Source: Acidovorax soli (lineage in GTDB: Bacteria > Pseudomonadota > Gammaproteobacteria > Burkholderiales > Burkholderiaceae_C). Taken from it: a stretch of DNA of 64,000 nt. The stretch is from contig NZ_JACHLK010000006.1 in assembly GCF_014207955.1 (NCBI RefSeq), positions 1-64,000 of the forward strand, written 5' to 3'. A program made the position numbers and the translations under genes. Below the pieces are notes generated by a model. The model saw only the letters and a program-made list of their open reading frames with translations. It was not told the DNA's origin and searched no databases. This document shows, piece after piece, positions 1-7,776 of this stretch. Positions within the stretch are counted from its first letter, which is position 1; each line of letters starts with the position of its first letter.

Positions 1-31
1 CGCAGACAGCGGGGCCGCCTTCTCTTTGGTG

Positions 32-59
32 ACTTTCTCTTGGCGGCCCAAGAGAAAGT
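32..59. repeat. Perfect 12-bp inverted repeat, probable dispersed hairpin element
   Basis: ACTTTCTCTTGG (32-43) pairs perfectly with CCAAGAGAAAGT (48-59) around a CGGC loop. A second small stem, GCCGGG/CCCGGC, follows at about 71-89. No gene is visible in bases 1-151. No uridine run follows on either strand, so a plain intrinsic terminator is unlikely. It looks like an intergenic hairpin repeat of the kind common in Comamonadaceae genomes, but I see no second copy in this window. Confidence 0.6.
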
Positions 60-151
60 TACTGCGCCGCCGGGCGCACATCCCGGCTCCCGCCCTCCAA
101 CAAGGCATACGGTCACCATCACACCGGCGACCGCACAGCAGGCCCAAGAAA

Positions 152-937
152 TCAAACCTTGCTGAAATCCGGCTTGCGCTTCTCCATGAACGCAGAAAAC
201 GCCTCGCGCGCAGCCGGCTCGCGCAGCATGCGCCCAAAGCTCGCGCCCTCCTCACCCATGCGCTCCAGCACCGGCTGCGTCTGCCCCTTCTTCATCAACC
301 GCTTGGTCTCGATCAGGGCCGACAAGGGCTTGGCCGCCAGCTTCTTGGCCTGCGCCTGCGCCACGCCATTGCACTCGGTCGGTGGCACCACGCGGTTCAC
401 CAGGCCCACTTCCAGCGCCGCTTCGGCCATGAAGGGCTCACCCAGCAGCAGGGCTTCGGCCGCGCGGTGGTAGCCCATCATCTGGGGCACCAGCAGGCTC
501 GACGCCGCTTCGGGGCACAGGCCCAGGTTCACGAAGGGCATGGAGAAGGCCGCGTTGTCGCCAGCATAGACCAGATCGCAGTGGAACAGCAGGGTGGTGC
601 CGATGCCCACGGCCGGGCCGCAGACCGACGCGATGATGGGTTTGGGGAAGGCCGCAATGCCGTGCAGGAAACGGAACACGGGTGAATCCTGCGTGGCGGG
701 CGGTTGCTGCAAAAAGTCGCCGATGTCATTGCCGGCGCTGAAGATCGCCACGTCGCCCTGGAACACCACCACGCGCACGGCAGTGTCCGCTGCGGCGGCG
801 GCCAGCGCATCGGCCATGGCCGCGTACATGGTGGTCGTGATGGAGTTCTTCTTGTCCACCCGGTTGAAGGTGATGGTGGTGACACCGGCTTCGGTGTGGA
901 CCAGGATGTCTTGGGTGGTGGTAGTGGCTTCGGTCAT
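152..937 (-). CDS. Enoyl-CoA hydratase/isomerase family protein
   Basis: A 261-aa crotonase-fold protein that should hydrate or isomerise 2-enoyl-CoA intermediates in the cytoplasm. The two oxyanion-hole segments are visible: SAGNDIGDF at residues 67-75 and CGPAVGIG at 106-113. CPEAASS at 141-147 carries the glutamate typical of the active site. The length is normal for a single-domain crotonase. It is the last gene of a minus-strand fatty-acid degradation block, about 100 bp after a thioesterase. Substrate range cannot be read from sequence; an enoyl-CoA isomerase is the main alternative. Confidence 0.85.
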   Translation of the reverse strand: MTEATTTTQDILVHTEAGVTTITFNRVDKKNSITTTMYAAMADALAAAAADTAVRVVVFQGDVAIFSAGNDIGDFLQQPPATQDSPVFRFLHGIAAFPKPIIASVCGPAVGIGTTLLFHCDLVYAGDNAAFSMPFVNLGLCPEAASSLLVPQMMGYHRAAEALLLGEPFMAEAALEVGLVNRVVPPTECNGVAQAQAKKLAAKPLSALIETKRLMKKGQTQPVLERMGEEGASFGRMLREPAAREAFSAFMEKRKPDFSKV

Positions 938-1042
938 GGCTTGTTCAAGATCTCAGGTTCGGTGATGGCGACGATGGACGGTCAACGTCGAACAGCAAGG
1001 CGTTGGAGGATACCCAACCAACGGCTGCATGCAGTCAGTCCG

Positions 1043-1888
1043 TCATTCCTTGTAATAGACGATCTGGTGGCTGGTGGCCAGCATGGCGCCGGCCTCGTTC
1101 CACAGCTGGGCGGTCTGGTCAAAGAAGCCGTTGCGGAACTCCTGGCCGCGCGCCTGGCCCAGCAGGTGGCCAGTGCCGGTGGCCGCAAGTTGCTCGGCAC
1201 GGGCATGGAAGTACACGGTGATGGACACCGTGCCGGCCGGCACGCGGCGCGCACGGCGCAGCCAGACGCGGGGATAGAACACATCGGCCAGCGCGGTAAG
1301 CGCCAGAAAATCCAGCGGCCGGGGCGGCGCGTCGCGCATCCACAGCTGCGTGGTGCTGTGGTCGCCCGTGCCATCCCAGGTGTTGGGGATGGGGCCCTTC
1401 AACGGGCGCATCTCATAGCGGTTGATCCACTCCACGCCCTGCCGCGCAATCGGCTCCAGCGCGGCAGCCGGCGTGACTTCGGGCATGGGCATGTCGCCCA
1501 CGCTCCAGGTCTCGCGGCGCACGGCAGTCACCGCGGTGCCGGTGGTGGTCACCACGGGCGCGCCCTCGGCATCGGCCTGCAGGATGGACAGCGTCCAGTG
1601 CTGCGTGGAGCGGTTGGTGCGCACGGGCACGGCCTGGATGGTGAAGGCGCCCTCCACCAGAGCCCCTGCGTAGTTGACGGTGAGCGACAGCGGGTCACCC
1701 AGCCGGTCCGGGTGCAGCAGGATGGCTTGCAGCAAGCTGGCGGCCGTGACACCGCCGAACGGCCCCACCATGTTCCAGTAGCCGGGATGGGTCTGCCCCT
1801 GGTACTGGCCCGGTGCGCCGGCCACGGCGGCCAGTTGCAGGGCCTCGTCCAGAGGATGGGAGGAGGAAGGGGAGGGGGACGTGCTCAT
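1043..1888 (-). CDS. Acyl-CoA thioesterase family protein (double hotdog)
   Basis: A 281-aa protein with the layout of TesB-like acyl-CoA thioesterases: two hotdog halves in one chain. The first carries the glycine-rich turn NMVGPFGGVTAASLLQAI (about residues 39-56), which caps the long hotdog helix. It should hydrolyse acyl-CoA to free acid and CoA. It lies between an alpha/beta hydrolase and an enoyl-CoA hydratase on the same strand, which fits acyl-CoA turnover. Chain-length preference is unknown. The start is an ATG with a low-complexity Ser/Pro leader, so the real N-terminus may be slightly shorter. Confidence 0.75.
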   Translation of the reverse strand: MSTSPSPSSSHPLDEALQLAAVAGAPGQYQGQTHPGYWNMVGPFGGVTAASLLQAILLHPDRLGDPLSLTVNYAGALVEGAFTIQAVPVRTNRSTQHWTLSILQADAEGAPVVTTTGTAVTAVRRETWSVGDMPMPEVTPAAALEPIARQGVEWINRYEMRPLKGPIPNTWDGTGDHSTTQLWMRDAPPRPLDFLALTALADVFYPRVWLRRARRVPAGTVSITVYFHARAEQLAATGTGHLLGQARGQEFRNGFFDQTAQLWNEAGAMLATSHQIVYYKE

Positions 1889-1918
1889 AGGGCTGCGAGT
1901 GTGCCGCCAAATGCCGAC

Positions 1919-2803
1919 TCAGACCGTCGTGCCGGAGACTGTCGCTGCACCGGGTCCACGGCCCAGCCCAGCCAATGCCTCCACCGCACGCGGCCACAGG
2001 CTTTGCTGGAACTGGTCACGGAAAAAGCCGAAATGCCCGATGCGGCGCGCCTGCACATCGGCCGGCGTGATGCGCTCCACCCGGCGCTCGGTGTTGGTGT
2101 ACAGATTGACCAGGTTGTGCGTGCCGCGCAGGGTCATGAGCTCGTCGTCGCTCATCGACAGCGCCAGCACCGGAAAGCGCACCGCGCCATAGCTTTGCGC
2201 GGCCGCCGCCCCCTCGGCGCCCACGCTGTAGGTGGGCGAGAGACACCAGCGGCGCCACTGCAGGATCACACCGGCCGGCAGGTCGCCCACCTTCTTGAGT
2301 GCACGCCCCGGAAAGTACCCGCACAGCCGCGTGGCCAGCGGCACCAGCACCCACCAGAAATACGGCACCATGCGCTTGAGCTTGGGCGCGTTGTCACGCC
2401 AGTACCCGCTGCCGGCCGCCACGCTCAGGAGCCCGTCGACCTGCGCCGGGTTGCGCAACAGCCCCGGCAGTTGAGCCCCCAGGCTGTGCCCCAGCAGGTA
2501 CAGCGGCTGCGCCGGCAGTGCGGCCTTGGCGCCCGTGATCACGGCCTCGTAGTCCTGCGCCCAATCGAACAGATCCGCCTTCACGGCCCGCATGGGCCCC
2601 TGCAGCGAATCCCCATGGCCGCGGTAGTCAAACGTCGTGACCCGAAACCCCTGCTGCGCCAGCCAGCGCGCGAAAGGCTCATAGAACGCCTGTCGCACCC
2701 CCATGGCCCCGCCGATGACGACGCTGGCGCGAGGGGCACCTTCGGATTCGTACACGCGCAGCGCCAGTTGAACGCCATCTACCTGCAAAGTCTGCCTATC
2801 CAT
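1919..2803 (-). CDS. Alpha/beta hydrolase (COG4757-like)
   Basis: A 294-aa cytoplasmic alpha/beta-hydrolase. The nucleophile elbow GHSLG is at residues 105-109 (Ser107), a strand-turn motif DYRGHGDS is at 59-66, candidate acid residues are Asp219/Asp220, and the catalytic histidine is probably in GHFGF at 256-260. No signal peptide is present. The overall pattern resembles predicted hydrolases of the COG4757 type, with no experimentally fixed substrate. It lies 30 bp upstream of the thioesterase and probably shares its transcript. An esterase or lipase acting on CoA-linked or lipid substrates fits the neighbours, but that is inference. Confidence 0.75.
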   Translation of the reverse strand: MDRQTLQVDGVQLALRVYESEGAPRASVVIGGAMGVRQAFYEPFARWLAQQGFRVTTFDYRGHGDSLQGPMRAVKADLFDWAQDYEAVITGAKAALPAQPLYLLGHSLGAQLPGLLRNPAQVDGLLSVAAGSGYWRDNAPKLKRMVPYFWWVLVPLATRLCGYFPGRALKKVGDLPAGVILQWRRWCLSPTYSVGAEGAAAAQSYGAVRFPVLALSMSDDELMTLRGTHNLVNLYTNTERRVERITPADVQARRIGHFGFFRDQFQQSLWPRAVEALAGLGRGPGAATVSGTTV

Positions 2804-2874
2804 GTTCGTCTCCTGTAAAAGCCGATCTCCGCCGGCTTGATGGAAAACACTTCAAACAATCCTGCCTTCACACT

Positions 2875-3001
2875 CCGCCCTCAAGGGCGTAGCGAGCGGT
2901 CTTCAGGCTAGGCGGACGGAGCGCAGCAACCGGAACGTACTTGCGGTACGTGAGGATTGCGAGCACCGCCCAACGACGCATGAAGGCCGCTCGGTAGCCA
3001 A
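2875..3001. repeat. Composite imperfect inverted repeat between thiolase and hydrolase genes
   Basis: A nested inverted repeat fills most of the 200-bp gap. The outer arms (about 2884-2915 and 2967-3000) are imperfect complements of one another, sharing blocks such as the CGAGCGG / CCGCTCG complement. In the centre, ACGTAC (2935-2940) and GTACGT (2946-2951) form a perfect 6-bp stem around TTGCG. It resembles a dispersed extragenic palindromic element rather than a gene. Confidence 0.55.
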
Positions 3002-3007
3002 CCCACA

Positions 3008-4207
3008 TCAAACCGATTCGAAGATGCCGGCGGCTCCCTGGCCCATGCCTACGCACATCGTGACCATGCCGTACTTGAGCTTGTTGCGCTTGAGCGCATG
3101 CACCACCGTGGCCGAGCGGATCGCACCCGTGGCCCCCAGCGGATGCCCCAGCGCAATCGCACCGCCCATCGGGTTGACCTTGGCGGGGTCCATGCCCAGC
3201 GTGTTCATCACGGCCAGCGACTGCGCGGCAAACGCTTCGTTCAGCTCGAACCAGTCGATGTCCTGCTGGTTCAGGCCTGCATAGCGCAGGGCCGCAGGAA
3301 TGGCTTCGATGGGGCCGATGCCCATGATGTGCGGCGGCACGCCCTTGGAGGCATAGCTCACGAAGCGCGCCAGCGGCGTCAGGCCGAAGCGCTTGACGGC
3401 AGACTCGCTGGCCAGGATCAGCGCGCCTGCGCCGTCGCTGGTCTGCGAGCTGTTGCCGGCCGTGACGGAGCCGCGCGCGGCGAACACCGTTTTCAGCTTG
3501 GCCAGGCCTTCGAGCGAGGTATCGGGGCGCGCGCCCTCGTCCAGGTTCACGGTGCGGCTCTTGGCAATCGACTCGCCGGTTTCCAGGTCGGCCGTGCGGT
3601 CGGTCACTTCGATGGGCGTGATCTCGTCGGCAAAGTAGCCGGCCTGCTGGGCAGCCAGGGCCTTCTGGTGCGACTGCAGCGCGAACTGGTCCTGCGCCTC
3701 GCGGCTGACCTTCCACTGCTGCGCCACCTTCTCGGCCGTGAGGCCCATGCCGTAGGCGATGCCCACGTCGCCTTCGCGCTCGAAGATCGAGGGCGACAGC
3801 GAGGGCGAATTGCCCATCATGGGCACCATGCTCATGCTTTCCACACCGGCGGCGATCATCACGTCGGCCTCGCCGACGCGGATGCGGTCGGCCGCCATCT
3901 GCACGGCCGACAGGCCCGAAGCACAGAAGCGGTTGACGGTGATGCCGCCCACGCTGGTGGGCAGGCCGGCCAGCACGGCGCCGATGCGTGCCACGTTCAG
4001 GCCCTGCTGGGCTTCGGGGATGGCGCAGCCGCAGATGATGTCCTCGATGGCCTTGGGATCGAGGCCGGGCGCTGCGGCCAGCGCGGCCTTGAGCGTGGTC
4101 GCCAGCAGGTCGTCGGGCCGGGTGTTGCGGAAGTAGCCGCGGTGCGAGCGCCCGATGGGCGTGCGTGTGGCGGCAACGATGTAGGCTTCCTGGACTTGTT
4201 TGGCCAT
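3008..4207 (-). CDS. Acetyl-CoA C-acyltransferase (thiolase)
   Basis: A 399-aa type II thiolase that cleaves 3-ketoacyl-CoA with CoA in the last step of beta-oxidation. The nucleophilic cysteine is Cys95 in NRFCASGLS. The C-terminal histidine motif GGAIALGHPLGATGA (about 350-365) and the second catalytic cysteine in MCVGMGQG (about 383-390) are intact. The start at 4207 is chosen because a strong GGAG ribosome site precedes that ATG and the family N-terminus begins there; the longer open frame adds an unrelated leader. It lies 14 bp after the hotdog protein and close to the FadB-type gene, so it probably acts as the FadA partner. Confidence 0.9.
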   Translation of the reverse strand: MAKQVQEAYIVAATRTPIGRSHRGYFRNTRPDDLLATTLKAALAAAPGLDPKAIEDIICGCAIPEAQQGLNVARIGAVLAGLPTSVGGITVNRFCASGLSAVQMAADRIRVGEADVMIAAGVESMSMVPMMGNSPSLSPSIFEREGDVGIAYGMGLTAEKVAQQWKVSREAQDQFALQSHQKALAAQQAGYFADEITPIEVTDRTADLETGESIAKSRTVNLDEGARPDTSLEGLAKLKTVFAARGSVTAGNSSQTSDGAGALILASESAVKRFGLTPLARFVSYASKGVPPHIMGIGPIEAIPAALRYAGLNQQDIDWFELNEAFAAQSLAVMNTLGMDPAKVNPMGGAIALGHPLGATGAIRSATVVHALKRNKLKYGMVTMCVGMGQGAAGIFESV

Positions 4208-4221
4208 GGTGGTGAACTCCT

Positions 4222-4737
4222 TCAATTCTTGGCGGGGCGGCTGGAGGGAACCCAGGCCCACGTAAATGCACATTCGACCGGCTCGGCGCCGGCCTCATCG
4301 GTCACGGTCACCGTGACCTGGACCTCGCCCTTGTCGCTGGCCTGCATGGCGACCTGCTGCTCGGCGCTGAGCACGGCCACGGCCTTGAGGCCGCCCGTGG
4401 CGCGCTTGCGAAAGGCCATGCTGAACTCCTTGGCCAGCGGAAGGCAGTCGTCGCGCACGTTCATGCCCACGACCATGCCGGTGGCCGTCTCGGCCAGCAG
4501 GTTCATGGCCGAGGCGTGCACGCCGCCGATGTGGTTCTGCACGCGGCGCTCGTTGGCCAGATGCACTTCCACGCGGCCGGGCGTGAGCGACACGAACCGC
4601 ACCCTGGCGGTGCCCGTGAAGGGCACGGCGCGGCGCAGGACGATGTTCTGCACCAGGCCGCGCACAAAGGCTGGCGCTTCATCCAGCCGCATCAGCGAGC
4701 GCTGCAGCTTGTTCGGCGGGCGGGTGGTTTCGCTCAT
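4222..4737 (-). CDS. Hotdog-fold thioesterase-like protein (DUF4442-like)
   Basis: A 171-aa single hotdog-fold protein resembling the DUF4442/PaaI-like thioesterase group. The region around residues 70-95, with NHIGGVHASAMNLLAETATG, is the typical hotdog helix with its upstream turn. The start at 4737 (MSETTRPP) is preferred over the longer open frame, whose extra 34 residues overlap the FadB-type gene. It sits between the FadB-type enzyme and the thiolase with very short gaps, so it belongs to the same transcript. A role in releasing stalled acyl-CoA intermediates is plausible but inferred. Confidence 0.75.
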   Translation of the reverse strand: MSETTRPPNKLQRSLMRLDEAPAFVRGLVQNIVLRRAVPFTGTARVRFVSLTPGRVEVHLANERRVQNHIGGVHASAMNLLAETATGMVVGMNVRDDCLPLAKEFSMAFRKRATGGLKAVAVLSAEQQVAMQASDKGEVQVTVTVTDEAGAEPVECAFTWAWVPSSRPAKN

Positions 4738-4762
4738 GGTGGACACAACAGCAAGGGCTTGG

Positions 4763-7186
4763 TCAGTTGCGCACGGGCTTGCCGGTGGACAGCATGCCCA
4801 AGATGCGCTCCTGCGTCTTGGGGTGCTCGATGAGGGCACAGAACGCCTTGCGCTCTAGCGTCATCAGGTACTCCTCGCTCACCAGGGTGCCGGCATCCAC
4901 GTCGCCGCCGCACACCACTTCGGCGATCAGGCCGGCGATGTGGAAGTCGTGCTGGCTGATGAAGCCGCCGTCGCGCATGTTGACCAGCGAGCCCTTGATG
5001 GTGGCAATGCCGCTGCGGCCTGCCACCGGGAACAAACGCTTGGCAGGAGCGCGCCAGCCACCCTTGGCCAGGGACTTGGCTTCGTTGATGGCCACGTAGA
5101 GCAGCTCGTCCTTGTGCGGCACGATCACGTCGCTCTCCAGCACATAGCCGAGCTTGCGCGATTCGATGGCGCTGGTACCCACCTTGGCCATCGCGGCTGC
5201 GGTGAAGCCTTCGGTCAGGAAGGGCAGGATGTCCTTGCCCGTGGAGGTGGCGGCGTTCTCGGCCGCGCGGCGGGCAATATAGGTCAGGCCGCCGGCACCG
5301 GGCACCAGGCCCACGCCGACTTCCACCAGGCCGATGTAGCTTTCCATGTGCACCACGCGGCGCGCCGAATGCACGGCCAGCTCGCAGCCACCACCCAGGG
5401 CCAGGCCGCGCACGGCAGCGACCACGGGCACGTTGGCATAGCGGATGCGCAGCATGGTGTTCTGCAGCTCGGCCTCGGCGCCTTCGATGGCGCTCACGCC
5501 GGCCACCATGAAGGCGGGCAGCATGGCCTGCAGGTCGGCACCGGCGCTGAAGGGTTCGTCGCCCGACCAGATCACCATGCCTTCGTAGTCCTTCTCGGCC
5601 AGGTCCACGGCCAAGGTGAGGCCTTCGGCCACATCGGGGCTGATGGCGTGCATCTTGGTCTTGATGCTGGCGATCACGACGCCGGTGCCGGGAGCACGGT
5701 CCGCGCCCTCCAGCGTCCACACGCGGATCGCGTCATCCTCGTGCAGCGTGGTGCCGGCGGTGGTGAATTCGGGCAGCGAGGTCTCGCCCAGCAGCTTCTC
5801 GGGGAAGTGCTGGCGCTCGTACACCGGCAGTGCACGGCGGGCGATGAATTTCTGTGCCGATGCGCTCCACGAGCCCTGCGCGGTGTGCACACCGCCGGCC
5901 TCGGCCACGGGGCCCTTGAACACCCATTCAGGCAGCGGCGCCTTGGAGAGCGCCTTGCCGGCATCGATGTCTTCCTGGATCATCTTCGCCACGTCGAGCC
6001 AGCCGGCTTCCTGCCACAGCTCGAAGGGGCCTTGCTTCATGCCGAAGCCCCAGCGCATGGCCTGGTCCACGTCGCGTGCGTTGTCGGCGATGGTGGCCAG
6101 GTGCACGGCGGCGTAGTGGAAGCTGTTGCGCAGGATGGCCCAGAGGAAGCGGCCTTGCGCGCCTTCGGAGTTGCGCAGCAGGCGCAGGCGCTCGGCGGCG
6201 GGCTTCTTGAGCATGCGGCCGTACACCTCGTCGGCCTTCTGGCCACCGGGCACGTACTCTTCGCTTTCCAGATCGAAGCGCAGCACGTCGCGGCCGACCT
6301 TCTTGTAGAAGCCGGCCTTGGCCTTCTGGCCCAGGTTACCCAGCTCCAGCAGCTTCTTGAGCACGGCGGGCGTACCGAAGCTGGCGTAGAACGGGTCGCT
6401 GTTCTCGTCGAGGTTGTCCTGCAGCGTCTTGATGACGTGGGCCATGGTATCGAGGCCCACCACGTCGGCGGTGCGGAAGGTGCCGCTCGATGCGCGGCCG
6501 AGTTTCTTGCCCGTGAGGTCGTCCACCACGTCGAAGGAGAGGCCGAAGTTCTCGACTTCCTTCATGGTCGCCAGCATGCCGGCGATGCCCACGCGGTTGG
6601 CGACGAAGTTGGGCGTGTCGTGCGCGCGCACCACGCCCTTGCCCAGGCCGCTGGTGACAAAGGCTTCGAGCTGGTCGAGCACCTCGGGCGATGTGGTGGG
6701 CGTGTTGATCAGCTCCACCAGCACCATGTAGCGCGGCGGGTTGAAGAAGTGGATGCCGCAGAAGCGCGGCTTGATGCTCTCGGGCAGCGCCTCGGACAGC
6801 TTGGTGATCGACAGGCCCGAGGTGTTCGATGCCACGATGGCATGCGGTGCGACGAAGGGCGCGATCTTCTTGTACAGGTCGAGCTTCCAGTCCATGCGCT
6901 CGGCGATGGCCTCGATGATGAGGTCGCAGTCGCGCAGCTGTTCCAGGTGCTCTTCGTAGTTGGCCTGGCCGATCAGGGCGGCGTCGTCCGCCACGCCCAG
7001 CGGCGAGGGCTTGAGCTTTTTGAGGCCTTCGACGGCCTTGGTGACGATGCCGTTCTTCGGGCCTTCCTTGGCCGGCAGGTCGAACAGCACCACGGGCACC
7101 TTGACGTTGACCAGGTGCGCAGCGATCTGCGCGCCCATCACGCCCGCGCCGAGCACGGCGACTTTCTTCACTTGGAATCTTGACAT
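4763..7186 (-). CDS. Bifunctional 3-hydroxyacyl-CoA dehydrogenase / enoyl-CoA hydratase (FadB-type, dehydrogenase first)
   Basis: An 807-aa multifunctional beta-oxidation enzyme. The NAD-binding Rossmann motif GAGVMG is at residues 14-19 and the dehydrogenase signature HFFNPPRYMVLVEL lies near 140-155. The hydratase half is C-terminal, with GDEPFSAGADL near 540 and an oxyanion segment LALGGGCELA near 600. This order is reversed relative to E. coli FadB and is the form usual in beta-proteobacteria. The start at 7186 is set by a GGAGAAAACACC ribosome site; an ATG 15 bases upstream lacks a good one. It probably pairs with the thiolase at 3008-4207. Confidence 0.9.
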   Translation of the reverse strand: MSRFQVKKVAVLGAGVMGAQIAAHLVNVKVPVVLFDLPAKEGPKNGIVTKAVEGLKKLKPSPLGVADDAALIGQANYEEHLEQLRDCDLIIEAIAERMDWKLDLYKKIAPFVAPHAIVASNTSGLSITKLSEALPESIKPRFCGIHFFNPPRYMVLVELINTPTTSPEVLDQLEAFVTSGLGKGVVRAHDTPNFVANRVGIAGMLATMKEVENFGLSFDVVDDLTGKKLGRASSGTFRTADVVGLDTMAHVIKTLQDNLDENSDPFYASFGTPAVLKKLLELGNLGQKAKAGFYKKVGRDVLRFDLESEEYVPGGQKADEVYGRMLKKPAAERLRLLRNSEGAQGRFLWAILRNSFHYAAVHLATIADNARDVDQAMRWGFGMKQGPFELWQEAGWLDVAKMIQEDIDAGKALSKAPLPEWVFKGPVAEAGGVHTAQGSWSASAQKFIARRALPVYERQHFPEKLLGETSLPEFTTAGTTLHEDDAIRVWTLEGADRAPGTGVVIASIKTKMHAISPDVAEGLTLAVDLAEKDYEGMVIWSGDEPFSAGADLQAMLPAFMVAGVSAIEGAEAELQNTMLRIRYANVPVVAAVRGLALGGGCELAVHSARRVVHMESYIGLVEVGVGLVPGAGGLTYIARRAAENAATSTGKDILPFLTEGFTAAAMAKVGTSAIESRKLGYVLESDVIVPHKDELLYVAINEAKSLAKGGWRAPAKRLFPVAGRSGIATIKGSLVNMRDGGFISQHDFHIAGLIAEVVCGGDVDAGTLVSEEYLMTLERKAFCALIEHPKTQERILGMLSTGKPVRN

Positions 7187-7278
7187 CGGTGTTTTCTCCA
7201 TGAGGGCGACGGCGGCGCCCTGCCCTCGTTGTTGCCTGCACCCGGCGTGCCCGTGGTGCATGCGGTTGTCTTGGTCTC

Positions 7279-7725
7279 TTACTGCACCCGCACCCAGGTC
7301 TGCGTGCGGCCGAAGGGGCCGATGGAGCCGCGCACCTCGAGCTTCTTGCCGCCCTCGATGGGCGTCATGCGCAGGGTGTAGTTGCGGCCGTTCTCGGGAT
7401 CGAGAATCTTGCCGCCCTCCCACACGTCCTTGCCTTCGGCCTTCTTGGCACCGCGGATCAGCTCCAGGCCCACCAGCGGCTTGCCCTTGCGGTCATCGCT
7501 GCACTCGTCGCAGACCTCGTCGGGCTTGGCATCCTTGGACAGGCGCTTTTCGAGCACGCCGGTCAGGACACCACCGCCGGCGTCGCGGATACGGATCTCG
7601 GCCTTGGCCTCGCCGGTCTTGTCGTCGATGTTGCGCCACAGGCCCTCGGGCGTCATCTGCGCCCAGGCCGGCGCCGCGGCGGCGGCGAACAGGAGAACGG
7701 CTGCGGTGCTTGCTGCTTTGACCAT
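7279..7725 (-). CDS. DUF2147 family exported protein
   Basis: A 148-aa protein with a clear Sec signal peptide (cleavage expected near AWA-Q, residues 20-23) followed by a DUF2147-type domain. The domain opens with a GLWRNIDDKTGEAKAEIRI-like strand and has the conserved end GSIGPFGRTQTWVRV. Function is unknown; family members are small periplasmic beta-rich proteins, often close to fatty-acid genes in this group of bacteria. It lies between the acyl-CoA dehydrogenase and the FadB-type gene on the same strand, so it is probably co-transcribed. A lipid- or acyl-binding role is only a guess. Confidence 0.8.
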   Translation of the reverse strand: MVKAASTAAVLLFAAAAAPAWAQMTPEGLWRNIDDKTGEAKAEIRIRDAGGGVLTGVLEKRLSKDAKPDEVCDECSDDRKGKPLVGLELIRGAKKAEGKDVWEGGKILDPENGRNYTLRMTPIEGGKKLEVRGSIGPFGRTQTWVRVQ

Positions 7726-7776
7726 GGTGGTGTTGCTCCGTGACTGAGAGGACGGGATCCGCTGGCGGGGCGCCGA

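Noticed and set aside
704-2818. Long plus-strand open frame opposite the hydrolase, thioesterase and crotonase genes
   Set aside because: It lies antisense to genes with clear catalytic motifs, its translation is rich in Arg, His and Gly with no family pattern, and such shadow frames are usual in GC-rich DNA.
4940-7183. 747-aa plus-strand open frame opposite the FadB-type gene
   Set aside because: The product is His/Gly/Val-rich low-complexity sequence and mirrors a well-supported gene; no ribosome site or family motif.
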